Assembly: GCA_030601885.1 (NCBI GenBank)
Contig: JAUWAU010000045.1
Span: 1 to 46,871 of the forward strand
DNA: 46,871 nt
Reading direction: 5' to 3'
DNA from: Armatimonadota bacterium
GTDB lineage: Bacteria > Armatimonadota > Zipacnadia > JAUWAU01
The notes beneath the pieces are model-generated. The model made no database searches. It was not told the origin of the DNA and worked only from the letters and a program-made list of their open reading frames with translations. The translations under genes and the position numbers were made by a program. This document shows positions 16,400 to 24,530 of this stretch, one piece after another; within the stretch, counting starts at the first letter, position 1, and each line of letters starts with the position of its first letter.

Positions 16400-16559
16400 C
16401 GTAATGCACTCACCGCACCGCATCCCTGACACTCGTGTCCGCTCCGCTGCGCCGATTCTGTTCTCTCCTGCCGGAGGCGACGAGGCTGAAGTGCGCCGGC
16501 TAGTGGAGGCCGCCCGGCAGGATTACCGGGACGTGCTGTGGTGGGCGGATGAGGCATAG
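16386..16559 (+). CDS. Small hypothetical protein overlapping fliM
   Basis: This is a 57-codon frame (MWSANVMHS to VLWWADEA) whose ATG lies 14 bases inside the end of fliM. GAGG at 16375-16378 is 7 bases upstream of the ATG, which favours this start over ATG 16404. The C-terminal half (EAEVRRLVEAARQDYRDVLW) is a plausible amphipathic helix with gene-like codon use. I recognise no family. The overlap implies coupling with fliM, and the gene ends 23 bases before the convergent AAA+ gene. Confidence 0.5.
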   Translation: MWSANVMHSPHRIPDTRVRSAAPILFSPAGGDEAEVRRLVEAARQDYRDVLWWADEA

Positions 16560-16582
16560 CAGCCGGCAGCCCGCGGCAGAGG

Positions 16583-18334
16583 TCACCCTCCGGAGCCGCG
16601 GCCGCCGCGTCGGCTGCTCAAGCCAGCGTCTCGGACGAGGTTCGAGAACTGCTGCGGGGTGCAGTTCCACTGCGCGGCGGCCCGTGCCTTGACGCCGTCA
16701 GCCTGCTCGAGCAGCTCCGCGAGCACGGGCCTCTCGAAAAGCTCCAGTCGTATCTCCTGCATCTGCGCTTTGAGCGCGTCGCGGCTGTGTCTGTAGTCCT
16801 GGTAACTGCTCGGCCTCTCCGGCAGCGTGATCTCGGCCGTGCGCGCGGTGTACCTCTCCGGCGTCGGCGGCGCGTACTCCAATAGAGATAGATCCGCTCG
16901 GCCTATTCTGATCTCCGGCTCGTCGGCGTCCACGCGCAGGCGCCCGAGCAGTACCTGTTCCAGCGCCTGCTCGATCTGCTGCAGGTTCCCGGGGAAGCGA
17001 CCGGCAGCGGCGTCCTGAAAGAGGGCCTCGCGAGCGTCGGGCTCTATCACCGCGCGCTTCTGATACATCGTCGTCATGAGCGCCTCAATGAGGTCGAGGA
17101 TGCGGGAGCAGAAGAGCGCAAAGGGGACACGGTCGAGCGACACGAGCTCCACGCCGATGTGCTCTACGGCAGCCTCCGGAGGGATATCGAGCACGGGCTG
17201 CAAGTCCGTGCATGTCAGGAAGATGGGGGCCGGGCGAGGAGCGCGCACCGTGTCGCGTAGTCGCTGCATGAGCTCCATGCGCTGGCGGGGCAGCAGCCGA
17301 TGGAAGCCAGCGAAGATCACGGCTTGGTGCTCGTCGGCAAGCCACTGCCCTATGCGCTCCATGGCGGCGTGATACACTCGCGAATCACCCAGCGCTCTGA
17401 TGATATCGCAGTCCACCGTGTTGTAGGGGATATCACGGCCGCTGCGATGCAGTATCTCGCGGCAGGCCGCCCACCGGCCGCTGCTCGACGGGCCGGTCAC
17501 GATGACGAGATACGGATCGTGCTGCTGCCGTGCGGCCAGTGCGTCCATGAGCGTCTCGGCGGCTCGTGTCGGGGCGTAGCTGAAGCATCCGCCGTACACG
17601 CGCGCGTCGAGCATCCCCGCCTCGTACTCGCCATTGGCGGCCGCTCGTCGGTAGGCGGTGCGGTCGGCGAGGAACGTGTCGAGCACCGCGTTGAGCAGGT
17701 ACGTGTGGCCGAGAAACGAGCTCTCTATCTGCAGAGGCGGCGGCCCGTCGACACGCTCCTGCCACAGCTCGCGAAGGCGCTCCAGCGCGCGATACTCCGC
17801 CCGAGCGCAGCGCTCCGGCGCCGTTGCCAACTCCGGAGCGAGCCGCGAGAGCGCACGATCCAAGCCGGATTCGCCGAACATGCGGGCCCGCTCCCACATC
17901 ATGCGGCGGTAGGCGACGATCATCTCCGGCAGAGCCACGAGGAACACCGGGGGGTCGAGCTGCTTGCCGCTGCGAGCGAGGTGCTCCTTGAGCCGCAGCA
18001 GGTGGTCGAGCGCCATTTCGGCCGCTGCCTCGGCAACGGCCTCCGCCGGATCCTGCCCGGATGGGACCTCGAGCGCCTCGCAGGAGAGCCGGTGGCCGAC
18101 GGCGCGAAGGTTGGTGATGACGACGAACTGTCGCGGGCCTTGTGCCCCCTCCGCAACCTGTTCGAGCATATCAAACTGCTGCGGCAGATGCGAGATGGGC
18201 GCCTCCGACACCGGCCAGAACCGGCCCCGTGGCGCAAAGGCGGCATGGGCCACATTCCTGCCGGCGCCGATCATGGCGCAGAGCAGTTGGTATCTGTCGC
18301 TCGAGGGTGCGCCGGACTTCTCTGCTTCTGCCAT
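16583..18334 (-). CDS. NtrC-like AAA+ protein with degenerate ATPase motifs and Fis-type HTH
   Basis: The protein has 583 residues, with CAGGAGCG upstream of the ATG. Residues about 1-265 are a helix-rich N-terminal region of no known family. Residues about 273-465 follow the sigma-54 activator AAA+ plan, including RFPGNLQQIEQAL, the counterpart of the WPGNVRELEN block. The Walker A equivalent reads GPSSSGRW (281-288) with Arg replacing the lysine, the Walker B region (AVIFAGFH, about 338-345) lacks the Asp-Glu pair, and no GAFTGA loop is visible. Residues about 537-572 form a Fis-like helix-turn-helix. It therefore looks like a DNA-binding regulator that no longer hydrolyses ATP or touches sigma-54. 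It lies 56 bases behind the PfkB-type kinase on the same strand, a probable operon, and converges on fliM. Confidence 0.7.
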   Translation of the reverse strand: MAEAEKSGAPSSDRYQLLCAMIGAGRNVAHAAFAPRGRFWPVSEAPISHLPQQFDMLEQVAEGAQGPRQFVVITNLRAVGHRLSCEALEVPSGQDPAEAVAEAAAEMALDHLLRLKEHLARSGKQLDPPVFLVALPEMIVAYRRMMWERARMFGESGLDRALSRLAPELATAPERCARAEYRALERLRELWQERVDGPPPLQIESSFLGHTYLLNAVLDTFLADRTAYRRAAANGEYEAGMLDARVYGGCFSYAPTRAAETLMDALAARQQHDPYLVIVTGPSSSGRWAACREILHRSGRDIPYNTVDCDIIRALGDSRVYHAAMERIGQWLADEHQAVIFAGFHRLLPRQRMELMQRLRDTVRAPRPAPIFLTCTDLQPVLDIPPEAAVEHIGVELVSLDRVPFALFCSRILDLIEALMTTMYQKRAVIEPDAREALFQDAAAGRFPGNLQQIEQALEQVLLGRLRVDADEPEIRIGRADLSLLEYAPPTPERYTARTAEITLPERPSSYQDYRHSRDALKAQMQEIRLELFERPVLAELLEQADGVKARAAAQWNCTPQQFSNLVRDAGLSSRRGGRGSGG

Positions 18335-18390
18335 TCGTGAACGCTCCTGGATGCGAGTGTTGCTTCAGTAGCCGGGTGCCAGGGCACGCA

Positions 18391-19335
18391 TCACTGCATA
18401 GCCCGGCGAAGTGTCGCCAGCTTCTCGGCGAAGCCGGACGCCTTCACCGCCTGTGCTGCAAGCGCATTGGCGAATTCCGCCCGCGTGTACAGGTCCGAGT
18501 GGCCGGGGGCTGCGAGAAAACTCGCGAGAAAGATGTCGCCGGCCGAGTTCGAGAAGACGCTCCCCTCTGCGGGGGGCGCCGGGATGTGCACCGTGTCGGC
18601 ACCGGGCGGACAGAGAAAGCACCCGGCCTCGCCCGCAGTGGCGACGATTGCCGGGCGGTCGTCGGGCAGCTTCCACAGCACCCGAAGGCGGTGCACGGCA
18701 TCGCCAACGAGCGCCGCTTCGGCGGGCACCTCCGAGCCCAGGCCGCTCAGGAGTCCCAGTTCGCCCAGGTTGGGAAAGAAGCAGTCCATCGACCCGGCGA
18801 GCCGTCGGAGAACGGAGAAGGCTTCGGCCGGAGCGTCGGCATTGTAGTTGGCATCCAGCACACAGAGGGAGCGTGGCGTGCTGCTGGTTAGGCCCTCGAA
18901 CCACTGCAGGAATGTGCCACTATGCAGGCACGCAGCCTGGAAGTAGCCGGACACGACAACGATGTCGTGGGGGCCATCGGGTGGTGCCGGCAGCTCCGCC
19001 AGCGGCCTCGTCGAGTCGTCGGCGAGGAATCCGCGGTTGCCGTCCTCGAAGGCGAGAATCGCGCTCAGAGTCGGCGTGCACGGCAGAGGCACGACCTCGA
19101 TGTGCTCTTCACGCAACGCCTGTTGCAGCGCAGCGCCCCACTGGCCGGCCGCCGGGACCATGAGGGTGATACGGTAGTCGCTGCGCAGCGCGCGAAGAGC
19201 CCGGGCGCAATAAACGCAAGAGCCGCCCCAATCCACCGGCAGCTTTGCCCAGCGGAGCTCGTCGGGCCGGGGCAGCTCCGAGGAGGCCACGGTCACGTCG
19301 AGGGCTGCATCGCCGATAAGCAGGACACTCGTCAT
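18391..19335 (-). CDS. PfkB-family carbohydrate kinase, atypical
   Basis: The protein has 314 residues. The ribokinase-like fold is seen in the N-terminal GDAALDV strand, the Gly-Gly motif in VDWGGSCVYCARAL (about 35-48) and the C-terminal signature region. That signature reads FSNSAGDIFLASFL where the family consensus is DTxGAGD. The catalytic Asp and the preceding Ala-Gly are kept, but the anion-hole Gly is Ser and the first Asp is lost. It should phosphorylate a sugar or nucleoside-like alcohol with ATP in the cytoplasm. Activity may be altered. No Shine-Dalgarno site precedes the ATG. It is the first gene of the pair with the AAA+ protein, and an inverted repeat at 19389-19417 sits in its promoter region. 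Confidence 0.78.
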   Translation of the reverse strand: MTSVLLIGDAALDVTVASSELPRPDELRWAKLPVDWGGSCVYCARALRALRSDYRITLMVPAAGQWGAALQQALREEHIEVVPLPCTPTLSAILAFEDGNRGFLADDSTRPLAELPAPPDGPHDIVVVSGYFQAACLHSGTFLQWFEGLTSSTPRSLCVLDANYNADAPAEAFSVLRRLAGSMDCFFPNLGELGLLSGLGSEVPAEAALVGDAVHRLRVLWKLPDDRPAIVATAGEAGCFLCPPGADTVHIPAPPAEGSVFSNSAGDIFLASFLAAPGHSDLYTRAEFANALAAQAVKASGFAEKLATLRRAMQ

Positions 19336-19388
19336 GGGCTTAGGAGACGCGCTGCATTCATCAATTCTTGATTGTTATGCAGTCAGTA

Positions 19389-19417
19389 TATGACTCCGAC
19401 CGCTCGCAGGAGTCATA
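19389..19417. promoter_or_regulatory. Inverted repeat, candidate operator
   Basis: Perfect 9-base arms TATGACTCC and GGAGTCATA are separated by 11 bases, centred about 68 bases before the kinase start. Dyad spacing centre-to-centre is 20 bases, about two helical turns, which suits a dimeric regulator. It is not followed by a T-run on either strand, so a terminator is less likely. Confidence 0.45.
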
Positions 19418-19523
19418 CGTTAACATACCATGGCGTCTGGGTCAAGCTGCAATGGGAGCACGAGCGGTGGGAACCTGGAGGAGGAAATCGCGTGAAGCGG
19501 CAGGAGGTCGTCGAGAGATGGGA

Positions 19524-20189
19524 TCATTGTCCGGCTGCCGATCTGGCTGCCATCACAAACGCCCGGACGGCCTCCGGGGACTTTATGCCCGGCGATGACT
19601 CGACGCCGCTGGCCACGTCAACGCCGGCGGGACGGACGGCGGTCACAGCAGCCGCGACGTTGTCGGGCCGCAGGCCGCCGGCGAGAAAGACGGGCGTGGA
19701 CGAGTGTTCCACAGCCGCCCTGGCTGCATCCCAATCACTCGTCAGACCCGTGCCGCCTCGCAGGTCGGGCGACGCCGCCGTGTCCAACAGGATCACGTCG
19801 GCGCCGGCGGCGGCATAGGCAGCCATGCGCTCGGCCAGGGGTGACTCATCCGCTGCAGCGCCAGCCGCGGGCTGGTGCAGGACCTTCCACACCTGGCAGG
19901 GCAGGCGCTCCTTGAGGCGCTCGACCACCTCGACCGGTTCCCGTCCGTGGAGTTGGACGGCGAAGGGTGCGAGTGCATCGTGCGCCGCTTCTATCTGTTC
20001 GATTGTGGCGCCCAGGAACACGGTCACGAGCCGGATAGTGCACGCCTTCCTGACGCGTGCGGCCTCGTTCAGGCTCAGCGAGCGGGGCGATTTCGGGACG
20101 TCCAGTATGATGCCGGCGAAGTCCGCTCCGGCCTCCGCCACCAACCGGAAGTCCTCCGGCGTCTTATTGCCGCAGATCTTCACTTTCAT
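19524..20189 (-). CDS. trpF: Phosphoribosylanthranilate isomerase homologue
   Basis: This 221-residue TIM-barrel enzyme converts N-(5-phosphoribosyl)anthranilate to CdRP in tryptophan synthesis. Motifs are KICGNKTPED with the general base Cys6, AVQLHG (about 77-82), ILLDTA with the general acid Asp136, GGTG for phosphate binding, FLAGGLRPDNV and the C-terminal VDVASGVES.PG. These are all the expected TrpF landmarks in order. The second position after KICG is Asn rather than the usual Ile/Met/Leu, and no other trp gene is nearby. It follows the M19 dipeptidase with a 2-base gap, so the two are almost certainly co-transcribed. A paralogue with a shifted substrate is possible. Confidence 0.85.
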   Translation of the reverse strand: MKVKICGNKTPEDFRLVAEAGADFAGIILDVPKSPRSLSLNEAARVRKACTIRLVTVFLGATIEQIEAAHDALAPFAVQLHGREPVEVVERLKERLPCQVWKVLHQPAAGAAADESPLAERMAAYAAAGADVILLDTAASPDLRGGTGLTSDWDAARAAVEHSSTPVFLAGGLRPDNVAAAVTAVRPAGVDVASGVESSPGIKSPEAVRAFVMAARSAAGQ

Positions 20190-20191
20190 GT

Positions 20192-21217
20192 CTATGCGCC
20201 AATCACCTGTTGCAGGACCCGCAGGAAGTTGCCACCGAGCACCTTGGTGATGACGGTTTCGCTCAGCCCGCGGCGCAGCATGGCCTCGGTGAAGTCCGGC
20301 AGGAGACCGACGTGCGCCGGCACCGGGACCGTGTCGCGGCCCATGCCATCGAAGTCGGCCCCGAGCCCCACGTGGTCTTCACCGATGAGCTCCGTCACGT
20401 AGACGATGTGATCCACGACGCGCTCGAGAGTGCCCCCCTCGTCCTGCTGCACGAACTTGGGCACGAAAGAGATGCCAATGACGCCGCCGTTATCGGCCAG
20501 CGCCCGGAGCTGATCGTCGGTGAGGTTGCGCCAATGCGGCGACAGCGCGAAGGCGTTGCCATGGGAGAACACAACGGGCGCCGTGCTCAGTTCCAGCGTC
20601 TCGAAAAACGTGGCGTCGTTGGCGTGGGACAAGTCAACAGCGATGCCGAGGCGATTCATCTCGCGCAGGGCCTCGCGGCCGAAATCGGTGAGGCCGTTGT
20701 CGAGCTTCCGCCCGCGCTCGCGATCCGCGCCCTTACAGAAGTCGAAATGGCTGCGTTCCTTCTGCAGGCCATGATCCTCCGGAGCCTCACCATGGGTGAG
20801 CCCCGCGACGCGGACGCCCAGTTGGTGGAGCATTCGGAGCGTCGCAAGCTCAGCGCAGAGGCAGGTGCTGCTTTCCAGTTGGCATATCAGGGCGATCTTG
20901 CCATCGGCTTTCGCCCGGCGGATGTCCTCGGCGGTACGGGGAACGACGAAGTCGTCGGGGTATCTGTCCACATGCTGGTGGACGGCGTCCAGAAGGCGCA
21001 GAGCCTTCACCAGGTCCGTATCGCCCACCATCGAGAACAGCGCCGTCACTCCCCCGGCGCGGAGGCGAGCCAAGTCAACGTGATAACCGGGTGCGTCTGG
21101 GACAAAGTCCATGGCGTCGTTTCGGGCCATGCGGGCGATGAGACTATCGTTGTGGCCGTCGATGATGATGGCCCTCTCGTGCACGGCTTGTGCTTCTGGA
21201 GTTGCCTGCTGCATCAC
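20192..21217 (-). CDS. M19 membrane/renal dipeptidase-family protein
   Basis: The protein has 341 residues. M19 enzymes are zinc TIM-barrel amidohydrolases that cleave dipeptides, often with D-residues. Motifs include DGHNDSL near the start (zinc ligands), the Glu in ICQLESS, LTDFGREALREMNRLGIAVDLSH, VVFSHGNA, GLGADFDG and GGNFLRV at the end. These are the complete canonical series at full family length. No signal peptide is seen, so it is probably cytoplasmic. The start is GTG 21217 or ATG 21214, with GGGGAG just upstream. It sits first in a pair with trpF. The pairing is unusual and offers no obvious pathway. Confidence 0.9.
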   Translation of the reverse strand: MMQQATPEAQAVHERAIIIDGHNDSLIARMARNDAMDFVPDAPGYHVDLARLRAGGVTALFSMVGDTDLVKALRLLDAVHQHVDRYPDDFVVPRTAEDIRRAKADGKIALICQLESSTCLCAELATLRMLHQLGVRVAGLTHGEAPEDHGLQKERSHFDFCKGADRERGRKLDNGLTDFGREALREMNRLGIAVDLSHANDATFFETLELSTAPVVFSHGNAFALSPHWRNLTDDQLRALADNGGVIGISFVPKFVQQDEGGTLERVVDHIVYVTELIGEDHVGLGADFDGMGRDTVPVPAHVGLLPDFTEAMLRRGLSETVITKVLGGNFLRVLQQVIGA

Positions 21218-21494
21218 TCGCGTCTCCCCATATTGCTGCAGTTCGGTTCATGCGGCAGTGTATCGCGAGGCTCTGCCGACGATTGTCGAAGGCATTGATT
21301 GGTCATGTCCACCCGCAGCACCTGCTCCAGCCTGAGGGTTCCCGAAAGCATTCCGCTCACAGCCCAGGGCTGCTGGGAGGGCGGGGCCCGGGAGGAGGAA
21401 TGTGTGCCGGGGTGCGGAACACATGGGTGGCAGGCCCGGGCCGCACCGGGCAAGCTCAGGGGCGTGCCTTAAATCATCTATGGAGGGTATCGAA

Positions 21495-22151
21495 ATGCGG
21501 GTTCTTATCGCCGTAACGTTGTTCCTCGGCATGACGCTGTGTCTGGCTCCGAATGTGGCAGCCGAGCCGAGTCTGAACGGCTATACGGGGCTGATCTTTG
21601 CACCCACAGCGCAGGTGGCAGCGCGCGACTACATCGAGGTGGGCCTCAACAGCCGCGAACTGGAGGACTTCGACAACGTCACGTGGCTGGCCAATTTCGG
21701 GGCGAACGAGGGGCTCGAGGTGGGCTTTGCCAACATCGAGCTCTCGAGCCAGGAAGAGGACACGGTCATCAACGGCAAGTATCAGTTGAGGAAGGAAAGT
21801 GGCGATCAGCCAACGATTGCCGTCGGCGTGTTCGACATCACGGACGCGATCGATGCCAGCGTGTATCTGGCTTTCTCGAAGAGCTATGGCAAGGAGCTGG
21901 GCGAGGTCCGCGGCAAGCAGACTCGATTGCTGAGCCTGCACGGGGGCTTCGGTGGCGGCCTCATTGATGGGTTCTTCTTCGCCGGCGAGGTGCAGATCGG
22001 CAAGGAGGTCACGACGCAGCTCGAATGGGTCAGCGACGAGCTCAACGCCGGCGCCGTCCTCCGGCCCTGCGAGCACTTCAGCGTCGGCGCCGCCTGGATC
22101 GACTTCGAGGACGTCGCGGCAACCGTGAGCATGACCTTTCAACTCAAATAG
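21495..22151 (+). CDS. Secreted beta-rich protein, YjbH-like N-terminus
   Basis: The protein has 218 residues from the ATG at 21495, which has GGAGGG about 7 bases upstream. An ATG at 21480 is possible but lacks a site. Residues 1-23 are a signal peptide ending VAAEP. The mature start, GYTGLIFAPTAQVAARDYIEVG, resembles the repeated opening strand of YjbH-type outer-membrane proteins (GLI..PTA..). The rest alternates hydrophobic residues in beta-strand fashion and ends ATVSMTFQLK with a penultimate-Phe style terminus common in outer-membrane barrels. It is likely an outer-membrane or periplasmic barrel of about 10-12 strands. Function is unknown. The 277 bases upstream contain nothing I can support. 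Confidence 0.6.
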   Translation: MRVLIAVTLFLGMTLCLAPNVAAEPSLNGYTGLIFAPTAQVAARDYIEVGLNSRELEDFDNVTWLANFGANEGLEVGFANIELSSQEEDTVINGKYQLRKESGDQPTIAVGVFDITDAIDASVYLAFSKSYGKELGEVRGKQTRLLSLHGGFGGGLIDGFFFAGEVQIGKEVTTQLEWVSDELNAGAVLRPCEHFSVGAAWIDFEDVAATVSMTFQLK

Positions 22152-22186
22152 GCTTCTGCACCGTGGGCACTGGCCTCGACTGACGC

Positions 22187-22204
22187 CCCGCTGCTGTGAG
22201 CGGG
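22187..22204 (+). terminator. Weak hairpin after the beta-rich protein gene
   Basis: A 6-bp stem CCCGCT / AGCGGG with a 6-base loop lies 36 bases past the stop. No T-run follows, so the call is tentative. Confidence 0.3.
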
Positions 22205-22273
22205 CGGGTTGCGCTCGTCTCATGACGGTTGCGGGCCGCTGCGGGGTATCATTCTCGCCCGGAGATGTCTGCC

Positions 22274-23062
22274 ATGGCTGAGCGCAAGGTCGCGCTCGCC
22301 GTCGGCGCCCATCCCGACGACGTGGAGTTCGCGATGGCGGGTACGCTGGCGCTGCTCGGCGACGCTGGGTACGAGTGCCACATCTTCACCGTCGCCAACG
22401 GGAGTTGCGGTACCGTCTCCCATAGCCACGCGGAGATCATTCGCCTCCGCAGAGATGAAGCCGGTGCCGCAGCGTCCCTGATCGAAGCCACATATCACCC
22501 CGGTCTGGTCAACGACATCGAGATCTACTACGAGGACGGCCTCCTGCGCCGGGTGACGGCGGTAGTGCGCGAAGTTCAACCCGAGATCGTCCTGCTGCCC
22601 TCGCCGCACGACTACATGGAAGATCACCAAAACACGAGTCGCCTGGTGGTGACGGCGTGCTTCTGTCGGGGCATGCGCAACTGGATCAGCGACCCGCCCA
22701 GGGATCCCACCATGCAGGACGTATACCTGTACCACGCGCAGCCGCACAGCAGCATGGACATTATGCGCCTCGCCGTGGTGCCCTCCCTGTTCGTGGACGT
22801 GACCGACAAGATCGACCTCAAAGACCAGATGCTGCGCTGCCACGCGACGCAGAAGGAGTGGTTGGATGTGAGCCAGGGAATGGACTCGTACCTGGCGGCG
22901 ATGCGCGACGGGTGCGCTCGTGTCGGGAGGATGGCGCCCCATCTGGTACCGCACGCTGAGGGCTTCAGACAGCACATGCACGTGGGCCTCTCGGCCCGGG
23001 ATGGGGATCGGCTGAGCGACGTGTTGGCGGACAAGGTCCAGCGGGGTGCAGACTGGTGGTGA
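22274..23062 (+). CDS. PIG-L / LmbE-family deacetylase
   Basis: The protein has 262 residues. GGAG lies 9 bases before ATG 22274, whereas ATG 22265 abuts it. The family consists of zinc-dependent N-deacetylases acting on GlcNAc-containing or related small molecules. The signature VGAHPDDVEFAMAG is at about 10-23 with His13, Asp15 and Asp16 for zinc and catalysis, and the third ligand segment is in PSPHDYMEDHQNT, about residue 110-122. No signal peptide is present. The stop is 3 bases from the ATG of a sulfatase, so the two are probably one operon. Together they could remove N-acetyl and O-sulfate groups from an amino sugar; this is inference from neighbourhood only. Confidence 0.88.
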   Translation: MAERKVALAVGAHPDDVEFAMAGTLALLGDAGYECHIFTVANGSCGTVSHSHAEIIRLRRDEAGAAASLIEATYHPGLVNDIEIYYEDGLLRRVTAVVREVQPEIVLLPSPHDYMEDHQNTSRLVVTACFCRGMRNWISDPPRDPTMQDVYLYHAQPHSSMDIMRLAVVPSLFVDVTDKIDLKDQMLRCHATQKEWLDVSQGMDSYLAAMRDGCARVGRMAPHLVPHAEGFRQHMHVGLSARDGDRLSDVLADKVQRGADWW

Positions 23063-23065
23063 GTC

Positions 23066-24463
23066 ATGCCGACGAGCCGATACTGCCGACGGCAATTCCT
23101 GCGCGCTGCCGCCGGGACGGCAGCGTTATCGCTCCTTGGGGGTCGGGACGCGGAGGCTGAGCCGCGGCAGCCCAATCTCCTCTACGTCTTCAGCGATCAA
23201 CACCGGGACTGCTCCCTGCCAGGGGAGCCTTTCTCTGACATCCAGGCGCCGAACATGACGCGTCTGGCCAAGGAGGGCGTCCGGTTCCGGAATTGCATCG
23301 CCAACTACCCTGTCTGCTCGCCCTACCGCGCCACGCTCATCACGGGGAAGTGGCCCTATCACTCCGGCGTGATCGACAACGGCATTCGCGTCGTGAGCGA
23401 TGGCAACTCATTCGGCGACGTGTTCCGGAGGGCCGGCTATCGCACGGGCTATGTCGGCAAGTGGCACCTGCAGGGGCGGGGCGGAGTGTATGAGGAGCCG
23501 GGCCTTGGTCGGCACGGCTTTGACTGGTGGCGCGTCTGGTACAGGACGAACAATCACTGGGATACATCGTTTTACTTCGAGGACAGCCCAGACGCAAAGC
23601 GCACGCCGAAGGGCTACAACGCCACGCTGATGGCGGACCAGGCGCTGGACTTCATCCGCCGCAATCGGGACGCGCAGCCCTGGTGCCTGTTCCTGTCGCT
23701 CAATCCACCGCACTCCAACTTCCTCGACGCGCCGGACGAGCAGAAGCAGCTTTACGATCCGGCCGCTCGGCCGTGGCGGCCCAACGTCGCGGAAAGGCGG
23801 CGGCAGAACGAGCGCCTGCGTGCGACAGCGCAGGGGTACTCCGCCCACATCACTGCGGTGGACAAAGAGCTCGGTCGCCTCCTGGGCGCACTGGACGAGA
23901 CGGGGCAGGCTCAGAACACCATCGTCGTATACACTGCGGACCACGGCGAGATGCTGGGTTCCCACGACCGCACGGGGAAGCGGCTGCCATGGGAGGAGTC
24001 CTGTCGGGTGCCGTTCTTCGCCCGCTGGCCCGGCGCGATACCGGCGGGACGCGAGGTCGAGGCGATGCTGGGCGCGATCGACATCATGCCATCGCTGTGC
24101 AGTCTCGCCGGGCTGCCTGTTCCCGCCACCTGCGACGGCCTTGACCTGTCGGCGGCGTTCCGCGGCGGGACGGCGCAGGAGCCCGAGTCGCAATTCCTCA
24201 TGCACATTGACAAGCACCACGCCTCAGGAGGCATTAACCACCCCGCACCGCTATTTCGCGGCGTCCGCACGAAGCGCTATACGTATGCGCGGTGGCCGGA
24301 CGGCCCGTGGCTTCTGTACGACAATCAGGAGGATCCGTTCCAGCAGCACAATCTCATCGATGACCCGACACGGAAAGCCCTTGCATCGGAGCTGGACGGG
24401 CTCGTCCAGGATTGGCTCAAGACGGCCGACGACCCGTGCGACCTGACGCTGGCGAACGCGTAG
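23066..24463 (+). CDS. Type I sulfatase (formylglycine-dependent), Tat-exported
   Basis: The protein has 465 residues. The N-terminus CRRQFLRAAAGTAALSLLGG is a twin-arginine signal, so folding and metal loading should precede export. The sulfatase core starts with NLLYVFSDQHRD (metal Asp44). The active-site motif is CSPYR (Cys84-Arg88), fitting C-x-P-x-R; Cys84 should become formylglycine and needs a maturase from elsewhere in the genome. Later landmarks are GYVGKWHLQG, the metal-binding TADHGEMLGSH and a C-terminal RTKRYTYARW domain. It hydrolyses a sulfate ester, probably on a carbohydrate. It is preceded by the PIG-L gene (3-base gap) and followed by aspartate ammonia-lyase. Confidence 0.93.
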   Translation: MPTSRYCRRQFLRAAAGTAALSLLGGRDAEAEPRQPNLLYVFSDQHRDCSLPGEPFSDIQAPNMTRLAKEGVRFRNCIANYPVCSPYRATLITGKWPYHSGVIDNGIRVVSDGNSFGDVFRRAGYRTGYVGKWHLQGRGGVYEEPGLGRHGFDWWRVWYRTNNHWDTSFYFEDSPDAKRTPKGYNATLMADQALDFIRRNRDAQPWCLFLSLNPPHSNFLDAPDEQKQLYDPAARPWRPNVAERRRQNERLRATAQGYSAHITAVDKELGRLLGALDETGQAQNTIVVYTADHGEMLGSHDRTGKRLPWEESCRVPFFARWPGAIPAGREVEAMLGAIDIMPSLCSLAGLPVPATCDGLDLSAAFRGGTAQEPESQFLMHIDKHHASGGINHPAPLFRGVRTKRYTYARWPDGPWLLYDNQEDPFQQHNLIDDPTRKALASELDGLVQDWLKTADDPCDLTLANA

Positions 24464-24530
24464 CGGCCGGAGGGTGGCATTGCACATGGTCAAGCCGTGC
24501 TCATGCCGCACCAGACGAAGGACCAGTCCA

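Noticed and set aside
22229..22273. Longer start for the PIG-L deacetylase
   Set aside because: The extra residues are not conserved in type and ATG 22265 has no spacing from GGAG; ATG 22274 fits.
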